Notes under the pieces: generated by a model
Database searches by the model: none
Told to the model about the DNA's origin: nothing
What the model saw: only the letters and a program-made list of their open reading frames with translations
Shown: positions 34,215 through 43,700 of the stretch, piece by piece
How positions within the stretch are numbered: the first letter of the stretch is position 1
How the letters are laid out: each line of letters starts with the position of its first letter
Assembly: GCA_963677015.1 (NCBI GenBank)
Contig: OY781533.1
Span: forward strand, 2,108,001-2,172,000
Origin: G963556115 sp963677015
Lineage (GTDB): Bacteria; Planctomycetota; SZUA-567
Length of the DNA: 64,000 nucleotides
Direction of reading: 5' to 3'
Position numbers and translations under genes: made by a program

Positions 34215-35128
34215 GAGCTCACCTCCAGCATACGGTCAATAGCCTTGACACCTTTGGCGGCAGTCTCAGGATCAACCCTCACCTCAACCTCCATATTTTC
34301 AAGGCAGAGCATAATTTTCTCGGGGCTGGACAGTTTCATTGAAGGACAGTCAGCAATAGGAAGTAGCGGATAGAATTTTTTACCAGGGTTCTCCTGGCGC
34401 AGACGATGCAGAATTCCTATTTCCGTACCGATGATAAATTCTTTAGCCGCCGACTCTTTACAATAATTAAGAATTCCGGTGGTACTTCCAACCATATCCG
34501 CTGTTTTAAGGACATCCAGACGCCCCTCAGGATGCAGACACATCTTCGCAGTGGGATATTCATGACGCGCCCTTACCGCATACTGTAAGAGCATACGGTC
34601 ATGTACCGGACAAAATCCCTGATCATAAAAAATAATATTATCACGTCCGAGTTTATCAGCAACATAACGCCCAAGATTACGATCCGGAATAAAGATTACC
34701 TCACGCTCTCTGGGAATAGAGTTGACTACCTGTACCGCATTTGCGGAAGTACAGCAGATATCACTCATTGCTTTTATCTGAGCGGTACTGTTCACATAGG
34801 TAACAACCACCGCATCAGGATGCTCCTTTTTTAAAGCTTCCAATTGAAATGGAGTTATCATATTCGCCATATCGCAACCTGCATTGGCATCAGGTATCAG
34901 AATCGTTTTATCTTGGCAAAGCATAGAAGCCGTTTCAGCCATAAAATAAACACCACAGGAAACAATAACATCCGCATCTGTCTCTGTTGCTATCTGTGCC
35001 AGCCCAAGACTGTCTCCAACATAATCCCCCAGATCCTGAACCTCCGGACTCTGATAGTTATGTACCATGATAACAGCATTCTTTTCTGCTTTCAAACGTT
35101 CGATGCTCTTGATTATTTCTTCACTCAT
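34211..35128 (-). CDS. nadA: Quinolinate synthase A
   Basis: 305 residues. Condenses iminoaspartate with dihydroxyacetone phosphate to quinolinate, using an oxygen-sensitive 4Fe-4S cluster. The three cluster cysteines expected in the short family are Cys85 (NAGCDMA), Cys174 (GFCPVH) and Cys262 (IADCPSM). Other family landmarks are VHNYQSPEVQDL and FMAETASMLCQDKTILIPD. It is the first gene of the unit with yggS, proC and yggU, behind a good promoter. nadB and nadC are not in the window. A Cys pair near residue 126 (ICCTSAN) is family-typical and does not ligate the cluster. Confidence 0.95.
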   Translation of the reverse strand: MSEEIIKSIERLKAEKNAVIMVHNYQSPEVQDLGDYVGDSLGLAQIATETDADVIVSCGVYFMAETASMLCQDKTILIPDANAGCDMANMITPFQLEALKKEHPDAVVVTYVNSTAQIKAMSDICCTSANAVQVVNSIPREREVIFIPDRNLGRYVADKLGRDNIIFYDQGFCPVHDRMLLQYAVRARHEYPTAKMCLHPEGRLDVLKTADMVGSTTGILNYCKESAAKEFIIGTEIGILHRLRQENPGKKFYPLLPIADCPSMKLSSPEKIMLCLENMEVEVRVDPETAAKGVKAIDRMLEVSS

Positions 35129-35189
35129 TGTAATATTTGCCTTTGTATAAAATAAAATAAAGGTAAATTCCGCTGGTTCAATAATTTTT

Positions 35190-35217
35190 ATTATAAGAGA
35201 CTATACTGCTCAGTCAA
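35190..35217 (-). promoter_or_regulatory. Sigma70-type promoter of nadA-yggS-proC-yggU
   Basis: Minus strand: TTGACT (35217-35212), 16 bases, perfect TATAAT (35195-35190), 62 bases upstream of the nadA ATG. Confidence 0.72.
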
Positions 35218-35310
35218 TACGGACACCCGAGGATTTACCGTAATTTGCCGATTATGCGCAATAAATTATCAGTTTCAGAATTATACGAATAATCCATGGA
35301 GACAATAAAC

Positions 35311-35691
35311 ATGCCCAAACCAATACTTACAGTTTCAAATGCGGACCTCAGCGTACACCGCTTCAACAGTACCGCAGCGATACCGCAAATTGTCTTTTCC
35401 AGCAGCTTTTACAGCATTACCCGTACTGCCGACGAGCTTTCAATTGTCTGTGAAACCGGAATAAACCTCGAATCAGACAGCTGTGAATCAGCATGGAGCA
35501 TGCTCAAGGTTCTAGGCCCGCTGGATTTCAGTCTTACCGGGATACTCGCTGACATTTCCGACTGTCTGGCTCAGGCGAAAGTCAGTATCTTTGCCATCTC
35601 AACCTTTGACACCGACTACATACTTGTAAAACACTCCGACCTCGCAAAAGCGGTGGAATCTCTACAAAATAATGGCTATAAAATACAGTAA
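35311..35691 (+). CDS. ACT-domain-like protein (CASTOR/ACT_7 type)
   Basis: 126 residues. The C-terminal half has the pattern LGPLDFSLTGILADISDCLA QAKVSIFAISTFDTDYILVK, which matches ACT domains of the aspartokinase/CASTOR type that bind amino acids; the N-terminal half (ITRTADELSIVCE) resembles a second, shorter ACT-like repeat. A role in amino-acid sensing is inferred. The start is ATG 35311 with GGAG 9 bases upstream, not ATG 35296, which overlaps that site. It lies between the divergent nadA promoter and the fba promoter and is probably monocistronic. Confidence 0.7.
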   Translation: MPKPILTVSNADLSVHRFNSTAAIPQIVFSSSFYSITRTADELSIVCETGINLESDSCESAWSMLKVLGPLDFSLTGILADISDCLAQAKVSIFAISTFDTDYILVKHSDLAKAVESLQNNGYKIQ

Positions 35692-35769
35692 ATTATCCAC
35701 AGTTATTTTAAACACAGGAACAATAAACAGTTCAACTGTTCAAACCGATAAATAAATAACAAAAAAGTA

Positions 35770-35797
35770 TTGAGAAAATCATAAATATCGGTAAAAT
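35770..35797 (+). promoter_or_regulatory. Candidate fba promoter
   Basis: TTGAGA (35770-35775), 16 bases, TAAAAT (35792-35797), 80 bases before the ATG. A perfect palindrome AACAGTT-C-AACTGTT lies just upstream at 35726-35740. Confidence 0.5.
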
Positions 35798-35876
35798 TAT
35801 GGCGAATAAGTGTTAAGAATATACGTATAAGTCGGTTATACATGTTTATTAGAACTTACTATTATTAGGAGAAATC

Positions 35877-36905
35877 ATGGCAGTTAATTATCGCGAACTT
35901 GGTCTTATGAATACCAGAGGTATGTTTGCCAAGGCTATTTCTGGCGGCTTTGCTATTCCAGCTTATAACTTTAACAACATGGAACAGCTCCAGGCTATCG
36001 TTATGGCTTGTGTTGAAACAAGCAGTCCTGTAATCTTGCAGGTATCAGCTGGTGCCCGTAAGTATGCTAACGCTACAATTCTACGTTACCTTGGTCAGGC
36101 AGCTACAGAATACGCCAAGGAACTTACCGGCGGCAAAGGTATTCCTATCGCTCTTCACCTTGACCACGGTGCAGACTTCGAAATCTGTAAAGCTTGTATT
36201 GAATATGGTTTCTCCAGCGTTATGATTGATGGTTCTCATCACTCATATGAGCAAAATGTTGAACTCACCAAGCAGGTTGTAGAATACGCTCACCAGTACG
36301 ACGTAACTGTTGAAGGTGAACTAGGTGTTCTTGCCGGTATAGAAGACGAAGTTTCTGCAGACGCTCACGTATACACTCAGCCAGATGAAGTTGAAGACTT
36401 CGTAGGCAAGACCGGTGTTGACAGCCTGGCTATCTCTATCGGTACCAGCCACGGCGCGTTCAAATTCAAACCGGGTCAGGATCCAAAGATTCGTCTGGAC
36501 ATTCTTGAAGAGATTGAAAAACGTATCCCTGGTTTCCCAATCGTTCTCCATGGTTCTTCATCAGTACCTCAGGAATACGTAAAGATTATCAACGAAAACG
36601 GTGGTAAACTTGATGACGCTATCGGTATCGGCGAAGATCAGCTCCGCCTTGCTGCGAAGAGTGCTGTATGTAAGATCAACATCGATTCAGATGGTCGTCT
36701 TGCTATGACTGCTGCTATCCGCAAGCACCTGGCTGAAAATCCATCACACTTCGACCCACGTCAATACCTGAGCCCAGCTCGTGATCTTCTGAAAGAACTT
36801 TACATGCGTAAAAACAACGAAGTTCTTGCCAGCAGCGGCAAAGCTGAAGAAATCTTCCAGCTTTCCGGTGGTTGTGGTGGCGGTTGCTGCGGTTGTGGCA
36901 ACTAA
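35877..36905 (+). CDS. fba: Class II fructose-bisphosphate aldolase with Cys/Gly-rich C-terminal tail
   Basis: 342 residues. A zinc-dependent glycolytic and gluconeogenic aldolase that cleaves fructose-1,6-bisphosphate. IALHLDHGADFEICKACIE carries the metal His and catalytic Asp, VMIDGSHHSYEQNV and VEGELGVLAG follow, with further His ligands at TSHGAFKF and VLHGSSSVP. The protein ends in an unusual GGCGGGCCGCGN tail with four cysteines (333, 337, 338, 340), which is not part of the catalytic barrel. AGGAG precedes ATG closely. Codon use (many GTT, GCT, GGT and TCC-type codons) suggests high expression. A strong terminator follows, so it is a monocistron. Confidence 0.95.
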   Translation: MAVNYRELGLMNTRGMFAKAISGGFAIPAYNFNNMEQLQAIVMACVETSSPVILQVSAGARKYANATILRYLGQAATEYAKELTGGKGIPIALHLDHGADFEICKACIEYGFSSVMIDGSHHSYEQNVELTKQVVEYAHQYDVTVEGELGVLAGIEDEVSADAHVYTQPDEVEDFVGKTGVDSLAISIGTSHGAFKFKPGQDPKIRLDILEEIEKRIPGFPIVLHGSSSVPQEYVKIINENGGKLDDAIGIGEDQLRLAAKSAVCKINIDSDGRLAMTAAIRKHLAENPSHFDPRQYLSPARDLLKELYMRKNNEVLASSGKAEEIFQLSGGCGGGCCGCGN

Positions 36906-36936
36906 TTAGCAGTTTACTGCAACTTAAAATATTAAC

Positions 36937-36966
36937 CCTGCAGCTTTTCAGCTGCAGGTTTTTTTT
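36937..36966 (+). terminator. Intrinsic terminator of fba
   Basis: A 9-bp stem CCTGCAGCT/AGCTGCAGG with loop TTTC, followed by eight T. It starts 32 bases after the stop codon. Confidence 0.92.
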
Positions 36967-37079
36967 ATAGTTATGTCAACTGCTACCGGAAATAACAGAG
37001 TACTACTAAAGGATAATATCAATTTTTGCCGATGTGAATAATAGTACAATCCGACTTAATCATATAAGTGAGAATTGAG

Positions 37080-38198
37080 ATGAAATTCAACCTGAAGATT
37101 TATCACCTGCTGCTTATTGCCGCAATTACTGCCTGGACAGGTTATAATCCTGACAGTATGACCGCTATAGGGTCGGAAAAACGAATTACCCCGCCAACAG
37201 CCGCATACCTCACTGATCACAGTGAAAAAACCGCTATTAATTACGCTATCATCGAGAGCGGTCCCAGCGAGGAATTAGGCCAAAATGAGGTATATATCGA
37301 ACATCTGGACGAAGCATATAACCCTAAAAATACAGATAATGAAGATATATATCCTGCCGCGCCCGGAGTATTTATCAATGACGATACCACCATACCGGAA
37401 AATCTGGTAAGTATTGAAGATCCTTACAATTCACCGGCACTCACAACGGATGCAGCCGCTAAATCCACAGCAACTCAGGCTGGTGAGTTTGTATCTGATC
37501 AAAGCGGAGGAATTACAGCTAAGACACAGGAGAAAGATCGTTTTCAGGCTTTTGCTCCCGGTGCTTTTACAATAGGTTACCAGTTTCAATATCTCAACAT
37601 CCGCGAAAATGGTAATAACTCTGATATCATCTATAATGGCATAAAAGGAAAATACCATTTTGAAACAGAAGCCAATACTGTTATTGAAATAACAGCAAGT
37701 TTACTGGGCGGGAAAAAACTTGGAGAAGATTACGGCAGCATATACACCGACAACAGCATAACAGTGGGGCAAAAATTCACCTTGCCGGTAGATGGTTTAA
37801 CCATAACCCCATATCTGGGTATCGCCCTGCGTTACATGAATAATGTTTTTGCCGACACCAATACCTTCCAGAGTGACGATCTGCAACTGTACATTCCATT
37901 CGGTTTGCAGACAGATTATTCACCGACAACAAACACTCATTTCTTCATTAAAGCTGAAGTTGCCCCTATTGCCTTTTCCCAGAGCTGGCGCAGTACAAAT
38001 CAGGGAAAGCTGGATAACTCCGCAGCCTTCAGCGGTATAAATGCACTTTTTGAAATGGGTATGGAATATAATATAAATAACAATTTAACCTTAGGTATAA
38101 CTCCATATTATCAATATACCTATAGCGATACTAATTCAGCTGATTCAACTTCCAGTGACATTCATGCAGCAGGTTTGAACCTTTATCTGAACTTCTAA
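37080..38198 (+). CDS. Outer-membrane beta-barrel protein
   Basis: 372 residues. An N-terminal hydrophobic helix (IYHLLLIAAITAWTG) marks export. A disordered acidic and Thr/Asn-rich segment runs to about residue 150. From about 155 on there are alternating strands with aromatic girdles (FTIGYQFQYLNIREN, ITPYLGIALRYMNN, LTLGITPYYQYTYS), ending in LNLYLNF, whose C-terminal Phe is the BamA recognition residue. This fits a monomeric barrel, possibly of the autotransporter-barrel or OmpA-like group. The start is ATG 37080; a GTG 12 bases earlier lacks better support. No passenger or peptidoglycan-binding domain is seen. Function unknown. Confidence 0.75.
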   Translation: MKFNLKIYHLLLIAAITAWTGYNPDSMTAIGSEKRITPPTAAYLTDHSEKTAINYAIIESGPSEELGQNEVYIEHLDEAYNPKNTDNEDIYPAAPGVFINDDTTIPENLVSIEDPYNSPALTTDAAAKSTATQAGEFVSDQSGGITAKTQEKDRFQAFAPGAFTIGYQFQYLNIRENGNNSDIIYNGIKGKYHFETEANTVIEITASLLGGKKLGEDYGSIYTDNSITVGQKFTLPVDGLTITPYLGIALRYMNNVFADTNTFQSDDLQLYIPFGLQTDYSPTTNTHFFIKAEVAPIAFSQSWRSTNQGKLDNSAAFSGINALFEMGMEYNINNNLTLGITPYYQYTYSDTNSADSTSSDIHAAGLNLYLNF

Positions 38199-38249
38199 AT
38201 CAGTAGTAATGTGTTATATATTACTTTAACAAATTATCATACAAAAAAC

Positions 38250-38272
38250 GGGTAGAGTCATAAACTCTACCC
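38250..38272 (-). terminator. Intrinsic terminator of efp
   Basis: A perfect 9-bp stem GGGTAGAGT/ACTCTACCC with loop CATAA. It has A runs on both sides, so it works best on the minus strand. It lies 28 bases past the efp stop and may also end the beta-barrel transcript. Confidence 0.88.
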
Positions 38273-38299
38273 AAAAAACAAATTACTATTTAAAGCAAA

Positions 38300-38869
38300 T
38301 TACTGATTTACGCGTTCCAGATACTTTCCGTCCTCTGTACTGAGCTTTACTTTATCACCAACATTGATAAATGGAGGGATCTGAACGTTCAAACCGGTTT
38401 CAACCACACCGCTCTTAAACACATTGGTAGCCGTTGCATTCTTTACTCCTGGGTCACACTCGGTTACCTCAAGAACAACTGCAGGAGGAAGCTCAACACC
38501 AAGAACTCTACTATCAGCAACCATGACAGTTGTACGGTTACCTTCAAGCAGGTAATACTTATCATCACCAAGAATAGTCTCATGAACCTCAATCTCATCA
38601 TAAGTCTTATCATTCATAAAGACAAAGTTATCACCACTGCGGTAAGAGTAAGTACAAGTCTGACGGTCAACATTGACAGTTTCAACTTTATCCTCAGAGC
38701 GGAAGCGATTTTCAATAATCTTTCCAGATTCCACATTACGCATCTTTGTCTGCTGATATGCAGGACCTTTACCCGGTTTTACATGGGTCATAGAAATAAT
38801 CATATAAATTTCACTGTTGTAAATAATCGCCTGACCGCGACTGATCTGGTTGATAGGTAGACTTGGCAT
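38300..38869 (-). CDS. efp: Elongation factor P
   Basis: 189 residues. Enters the ribosomal E site and relieves stalling at polyproline. Three beta domains: the KOW-like N domain with the tip loop HVKPGKGPAYQQTKMRN, Lys34 being the normal modification site, an OB middle domain (FVFMNDKTYDEIEV), and the C-terminal OB with GLNVQIPPFINVGDKVKLST. The loop reads PGKGPAY in place of the usual PGKGGAF. No epmA, epmB or ymfI-type modification gene is in the window, so Lys34 could be unmodified or use another enzyme encoded elsewhere. Promoter and terminator frame it as a monocistron. Confidence 0.96.
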   Translation of the reverse strand: MPSLPINQISRGQAIIYNSEIYMIISMTHVKPGKGPAYQQTKMRNVESGKIIENRFRSEDKVETVNVDRQTCTYSYRSGDNFVFMNDKTYDEIEVHETILGDDKYYLLEGNRTTVMVADSRVLGVELPPAVVLEVTECDPGVKNATATNVFKSGVVETGLNVQIPPFINVGDKVKLSTEDGKYLERVNQ

Positions 38870-38931
38870 TCTACAAAATTCTCCATAAAATAAATTAATA
38901 AAACATCCTAAACAAAAATTAAATTACCAAG

Positions 38932-38959
38932 AGTTTATGAAAAGTACGCTAAAAGTCAA
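38932..38959 (-). promoter_or_regulatory. Candidate efp promoter
   Basis: Minus strand: TTGACT (38959-38954), 16 bases, TAAACT (38937-38932), 62 bases upstream of efp. The -35 box overlaps the stop codon of the lpxH-like gene. Confidence 0.55.
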
Positions 38960-39747
38960 CTGTAACTGCATTTTTTTATTGATATACAGTTATTGGTCAA
39001 TAATGCATACTCCCCTCCTGCCCAGCACGGCAGCACAGTCAAGAGACCGTTCTTTTTCTCACCCTCTATCTCTCTTGTCATATATTGATGCAAATGTCCG
39101 CAAATAATATGATCAATACCGGAATCTATAAGCGGAATAAGCGCTTCATCCTGTTGCAGCAGAAAGTCATAAATTTCATAACGGTTTCTTCCCGCTCCGC
39201 GGTTATAGGCATTGAATAATCGGAAAATAATATCAACTCCAAAAGCAGGGATAAATCGAGAGAGCACACGTGCGGGATTGCCCATTAGCAGGTAACGTAA
39301 AAGCTGATGCCAGATATTATCAATACAGAAGATATCACCATGAGCACAGTGATAACGCTGCCCGCCTGACTCAAACTCATACGCCCACCCCCTAAGCTTA
39401 ATCCCGGCAACAGCCAACGCTGAAAGCTCGATAGACTGCGGCAAAATAAATCCCTGATATATTTCAGGTTCAGAAGTTTCAGCTCCCCGTGAAAAAACAA
39501 AATCACGATTTCCGGAGATTATATTAATCTCCAAACCGGCAGCAGCAGTCTCCGCAAACATTGCAATAATCTGCTGATAATCACCGGAATACCGGCCTCT
39601 ATTCTCATACCAGCAGTTGAAAGTATCACCCACCAGTACCAGAGAATCAAAATCCCGGCAAACTTCAAGGAAATTCGCCAGTTTCCGCTGTTGCTCCGGA
39701 TATGCGCCGGGCTTCAGGTGCATATCTGCAGCCAATACTATATTCAT
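38956..39747 (-). CDS. LpxH-like metallophosphoesterase (putative UDP-2,3-diacylglucosamine hydrolase)
   Basis: 263 residues from ATG 39747. Metallophosphoesterase motifs follow in order: VLAADMHLKP (Asp8, His10), LVLVGDTFNCWYENRG, IISGNRDFVFSRG, YHCAHGDIF and IDHIICGHLHQY. The GNRDF form is typical of LpxH, which makes lipid X in lipid A synthesis, where general phosphoesterases have GNHD. The last metal motif reads GHLHQ where LpxH normally has GHTH. A GTG at 39768, directly after the upstream stop, would add seven residues. The remaining uncertainty is LpxH versus another member of its family. Confidence 0.82.
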   Translation of the reverse strand: MNIVLAADMHLKPGAYPEQQRKLANFLEVCRDFDSLVLVGDTFNCWYENRGRYSGDYQQIIAMFAETAAAGLEINIISGNRDFVFSRGAETSEPEIYQGFILPQSIELSALAVAGIKLRGWAYEFESGGQRYHCAHGDIFCIDNIWHQLLRYLLMGNPARVLSRFIPAFGVDIIFRLFNAYNRGAGRNRYEIYDFLLQQDEALIPLIDSGIDHIICGHLHQYMTREIEGEKKNGLLTVLPCWAGGEYALLTNNCISIKKCSYS

Positions 39748-39768
39748 ATAATTATCTGAAGCTTTCAC

Positions 39769-40119
39769 TTATTTGAACAACTCAATACTACCACTGGAGT
39801 TAGAAATTTTACGCTGGCCATTATACTTCTTTTTAATCTGCTGATTTATTAGTAAATCCTCTTTACTGTCCCAATGGATTTCAGACATTGCCTGTTCGGT
39901 TTTTGCAAAAACTTCAGATGAATCCGGACCTAAAATTTCTGTTAAAGCATATCTGGATAACTCCAAACCTTCAGAACGACAAGCCCATATCGCAATCTTC
40001 AGTTTACAGAGACAGATTTTTTTCTTTTCAGTAGCTGTCAATCGCGATTTTTTTTCGAGCTCACGTATATTGCTCACCAGAGCTTCAACATTTGGCGGCA
40101 TTTTCTGCTCATCTTCCAT
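39769..40119 (-). CDS. Small protein of unknown function upstream of lpxH-like
   Basis: 116 residues with a strong GGAGG site 7 bases before the ATG. The first half is charged and helical (LVSNIRELEKKSRLTATEKK), then a Cys-containing stretch (KICLCKLKIAIWACRSEGLE) with three cysteines, and a basic tail. No family is recognised and no membrane or signal segment is visible. Its stop is followed directly by the possible GTG start of the lpxH-like gene, so the two are surely co-transcribed and may be coupled. I cannot assign a role. Confidence 0.6.
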   Translation of the reverse strand: MEDEQKMPPNVEALVSNIRELEKKSRLTATEKKKICLCKLKIAIWACRSEGLELSRYALTEILGPDSSEVFAKTEQAMSEIHWDSKEDLLINQQIKKKYNGQRKISNSSGSIELFK

Positions 40120-40338
40120 ACAATTTCCTCCCTGGAAAGTCTTTATAAAGTTTAGCGTATTATGTAGCAGTTTTCAAACTAAATATTACATTTTATACCT
40201 AATTTTACACATTCCAAAGCTTTTAGTTCTTATTTCAAATACCAGCTTATTATTTTATGAATATAATATAAAGGAAATTTGACCAATTATGATATGTAAT
40301 ACTAGGTTATTCACTATATACATTAAAAAGGAGTTAAT

Positions 40339-40716
40339 ATGTCTATTTGTAAACTATACAACAAAGAAGGTGATAAAAAAGCTGTAACAATTCAGGAAAA
40401 TCTTGAAAAGAACTTTGGCAAAGTACCTGAAGTTTTCCAGCTTTTCGGTAAAAATGGTGATTTTCTCGATGCAATGCTGAAGTTAGCTGGTGCTGCCGGC
40501 AAAGATCTTGACCCCAAGACTAGAGAACTGGTAGCTTTTGCAGTATGTGTTACCAACAATTGCGGCTACTGCGTTGATGCACACCGGGCCTCAGCGCTCC
40601 AGGCAGGTGCAACTGATGAAGAACTGTCCGCGGTAGTTGAGCTGGTAGCAGCTACAAGCGCATTCAATAAGGCAATCGGACCTCAGGGTCTGAATCATGA
40701 CATCAAAGCACCATAA
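40339..40716 (+). CDS. Carboxymuconolactone decarboxylase/AhpD-like protein
   Basis: 125 residues of the all-helical AhpD fold. The catalytic motif CxxCxxxH is present as CGYCVDAH (Cys75, Cys78, His82), and LDPKTRELVAFAVCV is the preceding family helix. Such proteins act as thiol peroxidase-like or reductant partners; the CxxC suggests a redox role rather than lactone decarboxylation. It has a fine ribosome site (AAGGAG, 5 bases before ATG). It stands alone between a 219-base upstream gap and a terminator that overlaps the sbcC stop. No ahpC is adjacent. Confidence 0.85.
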   Translation: MSICKLYNKEGDKKAVTIQENLEKNFGKVPEVFQLFGKNGDFLDAMLKLAGAAGKDLDPKTRELVAFAVCVTNNCGYCVDAHRASALQAGATDEELSAVVELVAATSAFNKAIGPQGLNHDIKAP

Positions 40717-40749
40717 CGACGTGATAACGATTTTAGCCAGTATTTTTAA

Positions 40750-40777
40750 ACCGGGAGTGACCTTCACACCCGGTTTT
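40750..40777 (+). terminator. Terminator of the AhpD-like gene, overlapping the sbcC stop
   Basis: ACCGGG and GTGA pair with TCAC and CCCGGT, with one mismatch, followed by TTTT. The reverse strand shows AAAACC then the hairpin and TTTAAA, so it may act both ways, and its 3' end includes the sbcC stop (40776-40778). Confidence 0.75.
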
Positions 40778-43700
40778 ATAATCTTCTACACCCGGGACCT
40801 GTCAGGCTGCTCTTACCCCCTGCTCCTTTTTCAATAGCAACTTGCAGATTAATTCTTTCCTTTAAAGCCGAGACATGAGAAATAATACCAATAAGTTTAC
40901 CGCGCTGCTGAATCTGCGACAACGCTGAAAGAACTTTATCCAGCTCAGCTTCATCGAGTGTTCCAAAGCCCTCATCCAGAAAAAGAGAATTAACCTCAAC
41001 CTTACGGCTCGACATATTTGAGAGCCCTAACGCCAAAGCTAAACTGACAATAAAACTCTCACCGCCGGATAGATTCTTAGCCGACCGTATTTCACCAGCC
41101 TGGTCCTTATCAATAACATCAAGTTCGAGTGACTCTGCCGTACTATTTCCAGCTACAGCGGAACGACGTAATAAATAACGGTCATTCATCTGCTGCAACT
41201 CATTATTTGCATACTTCAAAAGGATATCAAAGGTCAATCCCTGTGCAAAATTCCTGAACTTCGTACCATCAGCTGAACCAATCAGCTGATGAAGATTCCC
41301 CCAGCGTCGGCAGATATCCTGCTGCTTTAACAATTCCTGACGTTTCAGACTATACTGTTCATACATCTGAGCGTGTTTCTGCAGCATATTCTTCATCGCC
41401 CCCAGACTTTCAAGTAAAGCACTCCTCTTTGCGGTCACCTGCTCAAGCCCAGCAGTAACATTATCCTTAGCCGGAGCAACAGCAAGCGATTCCTCTAAAT
41501 TCCGCATTTTCTCCTGATTAGCATTTCCCAGCTGTTTCAGATTACTAGCCGATTCCTGAAGACTGCTCCATTCAGACTTAAGCTCATTCAAAGCCTCAAT
41601 GTCAATACGGGAAGCACAGAACTCACTCTCAGAATTAAAGCCGCGTTCTGAAATATTAACCTCAAACTCAGACTGCATAACCTTCAATTCCGCCTGCTCA
41701 TTAAGAATACCAGCTTGCAACGAATCAATGCGTTCCGCGCAACGTGCCACATTCTCTCGCGAAACCCTTGCCTGTTCTGACAGCTCAGTCAGCACCTTCT
41801 CCATAGAAGAAATTTGTGTATTAAACCGTTCCTCCTCAACGTCGCAATCTTTTGTCCCATACAATTCATGACGTTCATCAGAACATTTATTCTGCTCCTG
41901 CTCAAGGTTTGTTTTTAATTCGGTGAATTTATGCAAACGCGTGTCTTCCAGAACAAGAGTTTTGCTTAGCTCCTGTTTGCGGACAACTCTAATTTCAACT
42001 TCCCGCCTGCACTTCTCTGATTTTTCCACCGCACGCCGATACTCTTCAGACCTGTTTCCGAGTTGAGCGGCAATGTCAGCAAATCTTGCCTGATCCAGGT
42101 CAGATACCGGATAACCATACTTCACAAAAGCAGAATTCAGAGTTTCATTCAAACCGGACAGACGATCTTCACTCCGCTTCAACTCTTCACTTATATACTT
42201 TTCTTCAGCAGTGACAGAACTTTCTTCCGCTCTTAAATTACCAGCAACTTTCTCCTGCAGCAACAAAGAATCCTTGGATAGTGTCAGCTTTTCTTTACAG
42301 TCAAAAACTTTCTTTTCCAGTTCGTCAGATTCGGCAATTACACCGGTCATACGCTCTAAAATATTACGATTATTCTGAATCTCCGAATCTATAATGCTTT
42401 TTAAATCGTCTTCAGAAATAATCCCAACTAAAACAGAATGCTCCGATACTTGTCTGGATATATTATTATAATCAGTTTCCGCATCCTGCAATCCTGCCGT
42501 CGCAGTTTCAAGGACCCCCTCTTCATGTGAACAGGAATTTCTCAAACATAATAATTGCTCTTGAACAACTATCAGGCGTTTTTTCACTTCTTCCATTCTA
42601 AGGTCAAATTCATTAACCTCCGGAACGCCATTTTCCACAAACGGATGTTCCAACGAACCGCATAACGGACATTCTTTGCCAGCGACAAGTTCTGCTCGAC
42701 GTTTCTCAAGCGTCTTCACTTGTTCATAATATTTCAAACCCAACTCAAGATGCTCCTGCTCTCGCACAACATCTTTTTCTGCAGCAGAAATGCTGCGCAA
42801 GGAGTCCTCAATTTCGAGAATACTATCTTTACAGTCGGCAACTTTTTTTCTCAGCTGCTCCACTTTCAGAGCAGCATCTACCTGCTTAGTACACAACTCT
42901 CCAAGTTCTTCAAGCAACCGTTGTCTGTCTCTATACTTTTCAGCCCCAAGTTTATACTCAACAGTCTTCTTCCCACCTAAAAGCAGCTCCAGCTGATGCT
43001 GATAATTAGAAATTTCAGAATTTAACTGCAGGCACGTGTCTCTAATTTCAGCGCAGTGAATCTCCTCTTGTATAGCTTTTTCGTGCAAGCGATTCTTTTC
43101 ATGAACCAGAGAATCAAGCTTACGAGCGTTTTCACAATAGTTCTTATCTTCTGCGGCATAATCATCTACAGCACGTAACAACCCACCAAGCTCATCGACT
43201 AACAAACCATCAATACTATTATCTTGCAGATAGCCTTCAGCAGAGCGCAATTCATCTTCAAACAGTAAAATATCTTTTTCTGTCTCCATAATAGAGCGAC
43301 GACAAGCATCAATGCTCCCTGATGATTTCTGCACTTCCTCATTAAATTCTTCGAGTCGTTTAAAATAATTAACCAAATGCACATCGAGATCACGGACAGC
43401 ACGTATAACCTTTAATTCCGCGACAAAAGCTTCTTTTATTACCGCCAGATGTTTCTGCTGAGCAGCATATTTGTTTTCACAATTATCGCTCTCACTCTGC
43501 AACTCGGACAAAAGCTTATTATTACCGTCTAAAAGCTTATTATCTGAATCAAGCTTGTTTCTTAGTTTTTCAAGACGGACATAGTCCTGCCAGCAACTCT
43601 GCACCGCTTCTGCTTTATCAAGTAATTTTTTCTTTTCCGAAAATGCGATAATCTTTTGCTCCAACACGACATTCTGTTCGCTGAGCTCATTATTAGACTT

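Noticed and set aside
40262..40384. A short plus-strand frame starting ATG near 40288 that overlaps the AhpD-like gene
   Set aside because: The ribosome site is too far away, and the frame overlaps the true start of the AhpD-like protein, which has AAGGAG at the correct distance.
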